Assembly (NCBI GenBank): GCA_012064415.1
Contig: SSNU01000060.1
Span: forward strand, 606,824 to 670,823
Direction: 5' to 3'
From: Gyrodactylus bullatarudis
Taxonomy: Eukaryota; Platyhelminthes; Monogenea; Gyrodactylidea; Gyrodactylidae
DNA length: 64,000 nucleotides
Every line of letters begins with the position of its first letter. Position 1 is the first letter of the stretch. The notes beneath the pieces are model-generated. The model made no database searches and was not told the origin of the DNA. It saw only the letters and a program-made list of their open reading frames with translations. A program made the translations under genes and the position numbers. Shown piece after piece: positions 10,107 to 25,331 of this stretch.

Positions 10107-13100
10107 ATGGAAAAAGCATCAGCAGTTCTTAAGGTTTTGAGGTTCTTCGTCTTATTCTCGTTTCTTCCTAAAAATTTTCGGCATATCTCTTCTTTACTCG
10201 CAGCTTTTGCACAATTAACTTATGACATTAAAGGTGATTTAAAAAATATGTAATCACCTGTATAAAAACTCTCATGGTTTAAAAGTGAAAAATGCCTAAT
10301 TTAACTTCGCTTATCTTTCAAATGATGAGCAAAGATGTAACAAATTTTTCAACCTATTTTAAAAACCTACTCAAATGATAATTCTATGAATTCTAAACAT
10401 TATTTTATATTTTATATAAGTACAAGTATCAAAATGCTTGTCTGTAATAATATTCGAGTTTAAAGATAAGACTTTTTTAAAAATGCCGCTAGATTACTAA
10501 AATTTCGAATATCTTTACAATGAAAATATTAATAGAATCATGTTAGGATCATTTCTGTTAAATTTTGTTATTCCACTAAGCCTACAAGAAAATTTAAGAA
10601 AAATGGGCAATGCACGACTATGCATGGGATTGCAAACGAATTTTCATTTATTTTAGATCTCACACATCATTGTTATCAAAATTTATATTTCACGGAAAAC
10701 TTTGATTTAAAAAAAGGTCAAAATTCGTTACATCTCTAATGATAAGTTGCCTTTCAAAATTGAATTCAGACTCGGAATCAACGTAATTATTAACTTGTTA
10801 ATTTATGTTCTGAAAAAAACTAATTTGAATAGTTAATAAAAGAAACTGATCATTGCCATATAATGAGACTTTTATAGGATTTGAAACCTTCTCGTGATCC
10901 TTTTTGATCGACAGAAGAAGAATTTGAAGAAATCTTTTCCTCTAAAGAATTACAAAACAAGGTATTGTTCCCTGCTTGAAATAACGTGTGAAAACCAAGA
11001 GAAAAAATCGATTCAAGTTAATTAAAATTAATTTCTCAACCTGTAATTTGCTACAATAAGGAGTTGGTGAGATACGTGATCTCATCATATCTTATCTCGG
11101 CAATGAAAATAATTAGAATTCTATAAAATAATGATAATATCTTTCTCACTGACATTGAAATGATAAAAAGAATTAAGGAAATCATAACAATTGATTTTTA
11201 TAAAATTTTCGCCTTTGGATACGCACCAGGGACTCTTTGAATAATATAAATTGATTTCATCTGTCATGGAAAAACTATTACGAAGAATTTTTAAGAAATG
11301 AAAATTTATCTAAGTAAAGCAACCTTATTACTCATATGTGAGCGTTGAAATAAATTTATTTATCAAATTTGAATAAATCTAATTTTTTTTCTCAAGTTTG
11401 TCTCGTGGCACGTAAGTATACAATAGATCTTATTTTATTTCCATTTTCTAACTTGAGCCAGAATCTAATCCAGTTCCTTGAGAGAATCCTAATGGTGTAT
11501 AGAACATTATTTCTCAATCCAATTAAGAGCAGAAAAAATACTTTATTTTCAATTTTTCGATATTATTTTCCCACCAACGATCCCGCTTTGTTTTTATATA
11601 AATAGTTCAATCATTTATGGACGAAAATATCCTAAGAATAAAAGAGTTCACTTATCAGTAGTCACACTATCTTAAACTAAAAAAAATAACGTGTAAGAGT
11701 AAGCATTTTGTAGTTGCTAAAATTGGATTCCTGAAATCTACTCCTAGATTGAAGATTTTTATTATTTCATTTTTACGCTGATTCCGAACCTTCATTCGGT
11801 CTAGAAAGTAATGAGTTTAAGATAAATATAAAATATGTTTGAAATTTAGACTTTTTTCTTTTAATTAATGAATAAAACTAATTCTACATTGAAATTGCTA
11901 GTTGGTCATAGATCGCATCATGACGATGATCATATGGATCGAGATAATGACAGTTGTGAGTTTTTTAGCTTCTAGCCCATTCTAATTAAAATCTAAAATA
12001 AATGGAAATTAATTTGAAGCTGATGATGTTGATGAAGTAACTGAAGATGACTTGGAAACTGGTGAGTTAGTTGAAGAAAATCTTTTAAATGATTGGACAT
12101 TCATCTTTCACCACTAGAGGGCTATACCTATGAGCATCAAGAAATTGGCTATGAATGTAAGTAAAAATTAAAATAATTGATACTGTTTATTCCACAAAAA
12201 TACTATTGACGTGTATGTGAAGAAATTCGAGACAGAAATGGTATGTAAAGCTAGTTAATATGAAGATGGGGATTTATGATTTTTACAAAATCCTCAATTC
12301 TTTAATCAAGAAATCGAATTTGATCAGCATTTTTTGAAATCCTTATCATGAGGCCCACTTTCACGTAAGGAAGAAAAAAATCAATTTTCAAATAAAATTT
12401 TTGGCACATTTCAAATCTCGAGTTAGCGCAAAATTCCCATTTTTTGAACTTTGAGTTGAAATATTTTGCTGATTTCAAAGTGAGAGAAGGATCAAAAATC
12501 AAGATTAGACAGGAAAGAAGAATCAAATGTGCTGAAACTGATTTTGGGAATCACACCATCATCTTGTGAAATTAAATGATAAAAAATAATACCCTTTTCC
12601 TGATTGGTTATTTTGTCTCTTCTATTTTACTGGTCAACCGAAAGAGTACATAGAGGAATATATAAAAATGAGGGGATGTGCAATGCATTTATTCTGTGAG
12701 CCAAAACTTCAAGATTTTGTATAATTTGCCTTCGTGATAATCGAAATATTCAAATTTCCCACATTAATGACAAATTTCACTGAACTTCTGCAGATAAATT
12801 CGAATTCTTCGTCTAATGTTGATCCCTAATATCATCACTTAACTGCTTCGAATAATCGAAATCGATAAATATTTTGGGTTCAAAAGTTGAAAAAGTGGAA
12901 ATTCGAAAAATTGGTCTAATTTTGGTCAGATTGAATTTTTTTCGAATATCCACATCTTATTAGTTCATTCCGTTTTAGAATTCAAAAAATTATTTTTTTC
13001 TGATAATCCGGAGAAAATACCTAATCTTATGTAAAAATAGTAAATTCTCATCTTCATGTTAATTAGGCCTAACCCTTTCGATGCCGATGGACATATATGT

Positions 13101-15333
13101 CCATTTTCCAATTTTTTTGAACCTTCGTAACTCTACCAGTTTGATAGGTTTTTGGATCAATTTAAGTTTAAATTGAAGCCCACAATGAACTTGCATTAGT
13201 AATTATTATTATTAGTAATTATTTTGGCCAAATAACTTGGTATCTATATAGCTAAATTGGCACCGAAAGGGTTAAGTACATTTTTGAGATTTCATTTAAC
13301 TTTTCATGCTAATACACTTTACCATGTTCAAAAATAAATGTGCGAAAAATTATAATTCATGTCACAAGAGTTCATTTTCCTATAAATTGAACTGAATTTC
13401 ATATCTCAAATTTCGGTTTTTGATGAGGGGAATATATTTGTTGATTTCAAAGTGGGAGAGTTATCAAAAGTTAATTTTTAGGATCGTGGAATACAAAGAA
13501 TTTAAAAATGCTAGATTTTGAAACAATAATAAAGTGCTAACTCGAGATTTAAAATATGCCATTTTTTCGTAAATACCCATCTTCATATCAACTAACATGA
13601 AAACTTTGATTCGATACAACTTTGAATAAATTTCATTATATGCAGATGAAGATAACGAAAACTACTCAAGTGGTTCATTCCATGTTGTATATTATGCTAA
13701 AAACGTCCTACTATTCACTTGGGATATATCTGCCGATCCTCAAGAAACTACTTACCTATTTCATGACATTCTTTCAAATGCAACCCATAATGCAACCGGC
13801 TATCATGATGGCTACGAATATCTATTCAATACAAGCTTATTTGGATCTTTTGAATTGACAAAACTGAGTGGCAATGACACCACAGTAGAAGTAGCCACCT
13901 ATTTCCCACTAGGTCGTAATGGAACGGAATGTGAGAATTACATACATACCATCTAATTCTATTCTTCTCTTATCAAGTCTGTCTTTGTTAGATTATAATA
14001 GTGAAATGTGCCACTATAATTCAAATGGAACATTTCATGTAGAATATTATCAGCCAAACGTTTTACTTTTTATCTGGTCTATATCAGATGATATGCCAGG
14101 AACACAATACTCCCTGTTAAATCTTGGAACTAGCCTAGTTCACAACGTAACAAATCTTCATGATCACTTTGAGTTGTCCCATGATACATCCCAGTATGGA
14201 GCTTTTGATTTGATGAGAATCTACATGAATGAAACTCGTATTGAGTCTGCTTACTATTCCCCAATTCAAACGTACGACTGTAAGTTTATTCATTCTTAAT
14301 TATTGTTTCAGTAATAAAATGTAAATCTTTCAGATAGCTGGAATAGTAAGTCATACTAAGGTTTGAACATTGTTAAAGTAATTTAAAATGATTAATTTCC
14401 CCTTGTCAGATACAATTAATGTTTATGAAATGAAGTTCAACACAAAACTACTTGATGCTCAGCTTAACACAATAGACTTGAGCACATATGAAACAAAAAG
14501 TACTAAGCAAGTTAGTTTAGTGAAGGATCTTCAAGGAGAATTTTGCAGTATGGGAGCCTATTACGAATATCCAGAAAAGATGATTGCTTGCAATCTTGTC
14601 GGCACTAATCGAACCTCAAATACTGCCGATTTTAAAGTCAAAGTTGTTTCAACTAATGAGAAAACTCAACAAGAAGTACAAGATGATCTGGTCGCCAAGT
14701 CTGCTATGAATATATACTTAAAAGTTGATAATTCCACTTTCACAGTAAAAGAGTGTAAGATTTAACATGATAATGATTCTCTTTCAGTTTCATCAGCCAT
14801 AGGATTTCCGCCGAAGCCACCGTCAAACTTCCAAGTGACTAAAACAAGTGATGATAAATTATTTTTCACATGGACAGTTGAGGAGAGAGCTGATAAAAGT
14901 ATTAAAACTGAAAGTAGTTATTTCCTAAAGGACATGAGAAATATGCTTTCATACAATGTAACTGATTATAAAGGCTGGTATACTTTATCATGGAATACCA
15001 AAACAGCTGGCTCTTTCGAGCTTGTAGCAGAAAATGATTTTGGTTACGCTTCCTCAACCACGAGCTACGATCCTCCAAATTCAGGAATTTCAAAGAAATA
15101 TATTATCATAAGTATGTTTATAGAATTTACATTTCTCTCCAGTCGTCATAGCTATCATCATCTTATGCATTCTTCTGGTTATCGTTATGATTGCTTGTCT
15201 TATTTCACACTGGGCAAAAACAAAAAGTTATCCCAAATACATACCAAATTCGACGAGAATGTACATTGAAAAGATGAGTAACAGGTCAGTACCGCCGTAT
15301 GAGGAAAAACCAAGACCAGTTATTTCAGATTAA
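10107..15333 (+). CDS. Type I membrane glycoprotein with tandem repeats and FN3-like domain
   Basis: Ten exons are proposed: 10107-10233, 11902-11955, 12020-12061, 12118-12156, 13646-13930, 13992-14279, 14334-14345, 14410-14754, 14788-15111 and 15143-15333, giving 568 residues. Every intron is phase 1. In order: a hydrophobic leader (1-42); an acidic, His-rich segment (43-87); two related repeats of about 95 residues (88-182 and 183-278), each with GSFHVVYY or GTFHVEYY, VLLF.W and a G-x-F-[ED]-L strand; a 12-nt microexon (YSWN); a 115-residue segment; a fibronectin III-like domain (398-505; PPKPPSNFQV, FFTWTV, FELVAENDFGYA); a transmembrane helix (IIILCILLVIVMIACLI); and a 35-residue tail ending KPRPVISD. 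N-glycosylation sequons are many. It is probably a surface adhesion or receptor protein with no catalytic domain. Exon 1 and its join to exon 2 are the least certain part. Confidence 0.72.
12250..13068. repeat. Chimeric foldback repeat (family A left arm, family B right arm)
   Basis: The left end matches family A (TTAATATGAAGATGGGGATT, then ATCATGAGGCCCACTTTCACG). The right end matches family B (CCACATCTTATTAG...GTAAATTCTCATCTTCATG). Both lie inside the 1.49-kb fourth intron of the membrane gene, which this repeat together with the element at 13073 largely fills. The right arm keeps the target sequence CACTTAACTGCTTCGAA in uninterrupted form, the empty site of the insertion at 32704. Confidence 0.6.
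13073..13271. mobile_element. TTAA-type MITE (piggyBac-related), 199 bp
   Basis: The ends are CCCTTTCGATGCC and GGCACCGAAAGGG, an inverted pair with one mismatch. TTAA follows on the right and CTAA precedes on the left. Next to the left end is the palindrome GGACATATATGTCC. A sister copy lies in the other orientation at 29125-29276, and the left end of the piggyBac-like element at 4145 is similar. There is no ORF. It sits within an intron of the membrane gene. Confidence 0.65.
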
Positions 15334-15705
15334 TGTTGAATCTTTGGAAAACACTAACACTTTGACTCTTATCTCTTATTTTAAAAATAAATCTTTTTTA
15401 TCTTTCTACATATCATCTTTTAGCTCATGATTTTTAAGTTAATTGTTATTCAAGTTGTATATTAAATTTTGACCAATCAGATCGATTCCTCCTATTATTT
15501 TCTGCATGGCATTATAATTGAATTATTTTTTTAATGTTACTACTTACTCATAAGTAGTTCGTGTTTAATTAATTAATTTTATTCTATTAATAAATTATGA
15601 TGTAAAAACTTATAAAATCTTTTAGTTATAATTTTACGATTATTAATTTATGAATGAAAGAGAAACGTCGGCAGAAGAATTTTTATTTGCCCACGAAAAT
15701 ACAAT

Positions 15706-16005
15706 CTATGTCGGTTTTACTGTACACTTGAAAAGATGACAGTATCCAGTACAACAATGAGTATTCTTGTAGCAGAAATGCTCATCCTTGATGCAGTCTT
15801 CGCAGGTTCCTGGCCATATCGGGTACTTACGAGAACAATGAGCTAGCTTACAACATCTATCAAACATTGTTCCATAACATGTTTCACCCTTTTCTGGACA
15901 ATCGGCCTGACAGCTGTCTATAATTTCGGAATGTTATCCAAGAAAACGCAACTCACTTATCAAAAATATTGTGAATAATATCAAGAATGAGATGTTCTTG
16001 AACAT
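15706..16005 (-). CDS. Secreted cysteine-rich peptide with two knottin-like modules
   Basis: Two exons (15957-16005 and 15706-15917), split by a 39-bp intron with GTGAGT and TATAG borders, encode 86 residues. Exon 1 gives a hydrophobic signal peptide. After an introductory C-x3-C the mature part has C-x6-C-x7-CC-x4-C-x10-C, two residues, then C-x6-C-x5-CC-x3-C-x4-C. This is two successive C-C-CC-C-C patterns of the inhibitor cystine knot type. Such peptides act outside the cell as venom components, antimicrobials or protease/channel ligands; nothing here tells which. A TATATA lies about 43 bp upstream of the ATG. It converges on the membrane gene (stop at 15333) and is divergent from the protease at 17322. 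Each exon is too short for a simple ORF scan. The assignment is from spacing only. Confidence 0.68.
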
Positions 16006-16009
16006 TAGA

Positions 16010-17321
16010 ATTTTTTATTTTCTCTCTTTCAAAATGTTTAACTTGAATATATAGGGTATCTGACAATATTAGGTCAACTTTTGTTCTAAATTATGTAAGT
16101 AATCAATAAGTCTTTAGAAAGTAAAGATTTTCAAAGTTTTTACAAAAAGTAAAAGATTTTATCAATCATTAAAAAAAATTGCATTGAAAAATGTTCATGA
16201 ATTTAAGAATAAATTAATAACGTGGGTTCAAAAAATGTTTTTGGGGATGAATTTTTACTGATTTCTTTTAACTTACTGTGTTTCCTGATCAAAATCGTCA
16301 ATTGGTCAACAACCTTTAGGTAATTATCCCTAAATTAAACTATAATTTAACCATTTATTGGAAGATGAATAACAGTAAGCTTTTCGACACATGCTTCAAT
16401 ACAAAATATTGCTTAGAATTGATGGTTTTATCAGAAAAGTTGGTCCTAATATGAGGTTAAAAATTTCATCTTACCCTAGTCAACAGCAGTCGAAGAGATA
16501 GATCATTCTATTCTTGTTACATCAGTGAAAAGCCGTTACTGAGGCAATTTAGAATTTTTTTCTCGTATATAATTCGTTTTGCTTTCAATTTGACAAAATT
16601 TTAGAGCTAGAGAGAATGGAGGCTGTCTAGCCATTGAAGAAACTATTCAAGAACCTGAAATGTGCAAGTTTTACCAAATTTTTTATAAGCAGCTAACCTT
16701 AACCAGGGGATTCAAAATTAAGACAAATGGGAAAATTAAATTGATTTTGATTTAAATTCTGAGATTAGATTCTCAGATCTGAAAAATTCCCATTAATTTC
16801 TGAGATAGCAAACAATCCAAAAGTTTCAAATTTTTTGAATTACAACCCGTAAACGCTGTCCGATTAAATTTTTTCATGAGTGGTTAAACTCTAAATTCTT
16901 CGTCGATCGATATAACATGTGTAGGAGTGGACTCAGTTCAATTCTTAATTGGCGCTCAAAAAGATTTGCTAAATTTCTGAGTTCCAAAATTGTGCTCATA
17001 GAATAAATTTTAAAACAGATTTATTTTAACTTTTTTGAGGTTTTTTATCTCTGTTCTTAAAGAATCTTTAGGGCTTACAATGTAGGCTATCTGATTTAGC
17101 TCATTCGAAAAATAGAATTGTCCTCTAATACAGTGTATTTTTTGGCTGAATGAATCGTTATGTCCTTGGCAATCAAGATAAAATTTTTGGGTGTAAATCT
17201 GATTGAGCGTTTACTATAATTTAAAATAGAAATGTTTTTTATTGATTGAATGAAATCCTATTTTGTCATGTTCAAATTCAAAAGGATTTAAATACAAAAA
17301 GAAATACATTTATTCTTCAAC
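16010..17321. other. Intergenic region, no gene seen
   Basis: This is AT-rich sequence between the divergent knottin-like and protease genes. No domain-bearing frame, repeat terminus or RNA gene was recognised. A TTTAAATAC string at about 17287, roughly 35 bp before the protease ATG, could serve as its TATA element. Confidence 0.4.
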
Positions 17322-18154
17322 ATGAGAATGATTCCTTCACAAAAAGGTCTACCGCTCTCTAGAGCTATCTTATTGATAATAATCACTATTATCAATGTAA
17401 CATTAGCCGATTGGCGAGTTCGTAATGGCGACCAGGTTACAACATTTAGGAAATATCCTTGGGTAGTTTTGATATTCGGTAAAGCCGGTACATGTACAGG
17501 AAGTATTCTAAGTCACAAGGTAATTTTGACAGCAGCTCATTGTGTCTGTGAACCTGGAACATTTACAAAAGTTTGTTCTTCTTGATGGTTCAATGAGCCT
17601 TTTAGATTGGTTTTGGACATCTATTCCGGGAATCGAATGTCGAAATTTCGAATGATATTGAATCAATGAGCTTATCACCGAAATGGCAAGAGAACTGTGA
17701 AAAGATGAAAATGGGAAGCACTGAGAATCTCATGAACGGACATGATGCAGGATTGGTTAAAATGAGACATTCAGCTATCGGTAAAGTTCACTTCTACCAG
17801 AGAGTTTCATTATCTTACATGATCCCAAAAGTCGGGGATAAGGTGATCCTATTGGGTTATGGTATTTGGAAGACAGATTCTGATGCAAGAGGTCTCCACG
17901 AAGGACGAGCGAGTGTCATCAAGTGCCCAACTGATCTTAATGGAAATAATATATGCGTTGGAAGTCATTTGAAAAATGTCGAACAGTTTACTGATTCTGG
18001 AGATTCTGGTGGACCCCTTATGAGTCTTAATATGCAACAAATTGGAATATGTTCAGGATTAGAAGAATATAAATTGGCAAACAATCAATTGGGCATTGTT
18101 ATGATGTTCTCGACAATTATAAATAATAGACGTTTTATTTTCTCGCAGCTCTAA
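17322..18154 (+). CDS. Secreted chymotrypsin-fold serine protease
   Basis: Exons 17322-17570 and 17606-18154, with a 35-bp phase-0 intron (GTTTGT to TTTAG), encode 265 residues. A signal peptide (LSRAILLIIITIINVTLA) is followed by a likely activation site before VRNG (R32), where the family has IVGG. The catalytic triad is present: H73 in LTAAHC, D130 in HDAGLVKM and S217 in GDSGGPL. The cysteine that normally sits four residues before the catalytic Ser is Asp here, and the position usually fixing S1 specificity (six before the Ser) is Phe, so trypsin-like specificity is unlikely. Without the intron the frame would carry a frameshift. Other introns here are as short (25-39 bp), so splicing is the simpler reading. 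It could be digestive, or act in a secreted cascade. Confidence 0.8.
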
Positions 18155-18631
18155 TAAATGTTTATTTTTTCATTTGTGAAATTTTATTGAATTTTGGCTC
18201 AAATTCAGGAATTAACATGCGAATTTTTGGGATAGAAATATATATTTATTAAACTGATAATAAAAAAATATATAAGTTTCTGAAGAGATCTTCGTCCTCA
18301 GGAATAAGTCATTGGAGAAATGCAAACTGTAGATAGAAATCTTCAGAATTTACATGAGATTTGGGAAATTGGTATTCACATGTTGCCCTAAAGGTTAACA
18401 AGACATCTTCTGGGTCTCATCAACTAGTAAGAGGTTTTGGTCACTATCTACTAATACCCATGGAACTACTGCAAACAGAGTGATCAACATACCTTTCATA
18501 TTCTTCATTGCAATAATGAACCAATAAAACATTCCTTTATACCCCTACTGAGACTTGCACAAGTGGACTTAATGGTTGTACATGAGGTGAGGAATCTGTA
18601 TTGGATTCTCTCGATCTTTTTAGTGGATTCA

Positions 18632-18740
18632 ATAGTTAAACCAAAGATAAGGGCAGTGTATGAAACTTTTGTAAACATTGACTTTGAGTTCGGAGCTAGT
18701 GCTAAATCTCGTAATTAAAAATCTAACATTGGTTAAATCC
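18632..18740 (-). pseudogene. Short LINE reverse-transcriptase-tail relic
   Basis: The minus strand reads RFSTSSELKVNVYKSFIHC. This resembles the region after the RT palm in Jockey/CR1-type LINEs, and the stretch KFSKSSDVRLKAYKSWVFPL in the LINE relic at 57340. The fragment is about 35 codons. It is a tiny decayed copy. Confidence 0.35.
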
Positions 18741-18968
18741 TTATTTAACAGATAAGAAAGAATAGTTTCAGATGAATGTCTTACAGAAGAAAAAGACACT
18801 TTAAAGAAAATCTTTATGGAGAAAAAGTATCCAGAAGAGTTTCCTAACAATGTATTAAGAAGTGAAGAGACAGTCATGACTGATTGGTTTCAAGGTTTAT
18901 TTAATTTTGAATGGTTTTTCAGATCTGGACCAATAGAAATACTAAGGTTTTTAGTTAGAATTGAAGAG

Positions 18969-19038
18969 AGTTCAGGTTACAGGAGTCTCATCCATTGAAG
19001 AAGGTTCTTGACTATCTCAGTACCGAAACGTCAGATTC
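18969..19038 (+). repeat. 70-bp dispersed repeat (GAAGAAGGTTCTTGACTATC family)
   Basis: It shares CAGGTTACA, TTGACTATCTCAGTACC and AAACGTC with the reverse complement of 52128-52190. A shorter relic lies at 47515-47535. Nature unknown; it is probably the conserved tail of a retroelement. A family-A foldback end follows at about 19125-19214. Confidence 0.5.
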
Positions 19039-19443
19039 CATCTTTTCCTATTCATTTCTCAATATTGCCGCAAATTTGGAAATTTAAATTTTCAATCTTC
19101 AAATGGTAAAAGTGGACAACAAGAGTAGGATTCCAAAAATCTTTAACAAGTTCGAATTTTTGATGAAAAAATCGAGATTTCTGTAAAAATTATAGATTTC
19201 CAACTTCATATCAATTAGCTTCATTTTTTCTCAGAGAAGAAATTAACTCAAAAAACACCTAGAATAATTTCTTGTTCATTTGATTAAAGCGAGGATTGAA
19301 AAAAACTTTGTTTAAAGTAAAGTATGGTTTCCTCACATGGTGCAACATTGAAAATCGAGTATGATTTAATTTACACCATCCACGCATTTAATGTTCTTAC
19401 ATTTGACTTTATTTTATCTCAAATGAACAAATTTAAGCTCGGG

Positions 19444-19450
19444 TATAAAA
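19444..19450 (+). promoter_or_regulatory. TATA box candidate for the 19530 gene
   Basis: TATAAAA preceded by GGG stands 80 bp upstream of the ATG at 19530. This is one of few good TATA matches next to a coding start in this window. Position fits transcription starting near 19475. Confidence 0.4.
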
Positions 19451-19529
19451 ATGGTGATTTTATTTGAAAAGTTCTTTTCTTTCTCTAACTGACAACGACA
19501 TTTAGGTTTTGTTCTTGCGAACTATTACT

Positions 19530-19706
19530 ATGGGAAGTATGCTGAGTGCATGCAAAATAGACAAATCCAGTACATACCAACATCGCCGGCATAAACAGTA
19601 TGCTGGAGGGTCAGCTTATTATGGCTATCGAGATGACAAGATATCACCAAAATATTCTCAAAAGACTCAAGATGAGTATGGCGGATGTCGGAATTTCGGA
19701 AGCTGA
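19530..19706 (+). CDS. 58-residue protein with N-myristoylation-like start
   Basis: I chose the second ATG (19530) rather than 19509. It begins MGSMLSACK: Gly2 and Ser6 fit the N-myristoyltransferase consensus, and a Cys at position 8 could be palmitoylated, suggesting a membrane-tethered small protein. The rest is polar and rich in Tyr, Gly and Lys (GGSAYYGYRDDK) and ends GGCRNFGS. A TATA box is suitably placed. No family is recognised. It could be a chance ORF, but the compositional bias and promoter argue for a gene. Confidence 0.42.
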   Translation: MGSMLSACKIDKSSTYQHRRHKQYAGGSAYYGYRDDKISPKYSQKTQDEYGGCRNFGS

Positions 19707-19709
19707 GAA

Positions 19710-21219
19710 TTTCAATTACTTTGAGTAGTCATGGTACCAGTAAAGCGCATTTCTGTTTATTTTTCCAGTCCATTCCATAAAAAGTTCCCCATTTTGAAAG
19801 GATTTTAATGATGAAGATAAACATTGGACATAGACTCTTCATCTGTATGCTTTATTCATTCATTAAAAGTTAAAATATAGACAAACAGTTCTAGTATTTA
19901 TAAAAATATAACAGATTATGTACGTTCAAAAAATTAGAAACCTTTTCTTGTAACACAAAGTATTATCAAGCAGAATTTTCATATTAAATATGTTTTCTAT
20001 TTACTCTGGAGTAGTTTGTATTTCAATTAAATAATTTTCCAATGTAACTCGTTGGAATTTCGATAAATTATCGTTTCCCACATAGAGTACTGAGCAGTGA
20101 TCACAAAACTGCACAATAATGAAGTGATAATATATCAGAATGGACCTTGTAACTTTTGAAAAGTACATAAATGTAGGTTGATAAATCCCTATGATTAGTT
20201 TTTGATAATATCCCGTATTTTGTTTGGATGCTTAAAAATTTTGGTTATTCTATTTTAAATTCAAATCAAAATCACTTTATAAAAGTTGAAAAGACAATGG
20301 GTCTGTAGTCTGAATTGGGTATTATCACATTGATCGAACTACAAATGCTAGCTTTGACAATTCCCATGACACAGGATGAGATTTCGTTAGACAATTAAGC
20401 CATGAAATATTCTCATCCCAGTCTTGATTTCTTGTATCATCAAACAATGCAGAGCATTGTCTAGCCTTAAGCAAGGTTAGAGTCTCTGTCTCAGACCTTC
20501 CCGAGAGATATTTGAGTACAATGACTCTTTGTTTACTCCCATCCAATGACAGCCCCTTGCCTCGAACGACAACAGTTATTTCAAGACTATCAATCTAGAT
20601 TCTAGTTTAATCATTTTAATTGTTTAAAATGGAATGTAATTCACGGGATTGGTTGAGTTCCTGTTATTATAATCATGTCAGTTGGACGTGGAGCTGATTT
20701 ATTCACGCTCAATTACATATTTTGATATGATTATATTCCTTCAATTTACTAACAAGTAGTAACAAAGTAGAGAGAAATGGATTGAATAATTAGTTTATTT
20801 TTCTCGTATCACTAACACAGTAGACAATCAGATCGATTTATGCCTGATCATTCTACAGTTTCATAATAATATATATAAATTATATTTAGATTCGGATAGT
20901 TATTCCAGTTTTACAGTAATAAATTTATTATTAATAATTCATTTATTATTTATTTTGAAATAAGTTAAAGGCATTTTTTAAACCGTCATTTTCTCCATAA
21001 TAATAATAGTAATGACTAACTAAATTAAAGCATTGATTAACATTTAGACGCAGAGTTCAAAATTTCTCCACCCCTAAGGCTCTTTTATATAAATCGAGAA
21101 GGTTTAAGTTATCTAATGTATATGGATGGTTTGATATATTTTTTCTCTCCGGTAAGTTAACCTGTATCTGAAATGTATTATAGTTATGTCTGTATACAAA
21201 TCTATCATTGATTAAAATC
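19710..21219. other. Intergenic region without recognised gene
   Basis: AT-rich sequence with a GC-richer patch near 20330-20580 that has an open minus frame of 73 codons but no recognisable domain, and no promoter or splice support. The last part is presumably the 3' untranslated region of Miro on minus. Confidence 0.4.
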
Positions 21220-25231
<4,012 letters not shown>

Positions 25232-25331
25232 TAATTTAAAACAGATGGCAATTCAAACAATCAGACATAATTAGCTTAGCCAAAAATACTTTTAAGCCTA
25301 TTTTTCAAAATATTTTTATAAATCCTCTGAG
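25232..25331. promoter_or_regulatory. Shared 100-bp promoter region of Miro and NDUFB8
   Basis: The ATG codons of the two divergent genes are only 100 bp apart, so both promoters and both 5' untranslated regions must fit here. No clear TATA box is seen; AT-rich strings such as TTTTTATAAATC lie near the NDUFB8 side. Both products are mitochondrial, consistent with co-expression, but this is inference from spacing. Confidence 0.5.

Noticed and set aside
20325..20546. 73-codon minus frame (MDGSKQRVIVL...)
   Set aside because: No domain, promoter, splice site or repeat support; treated as chance.
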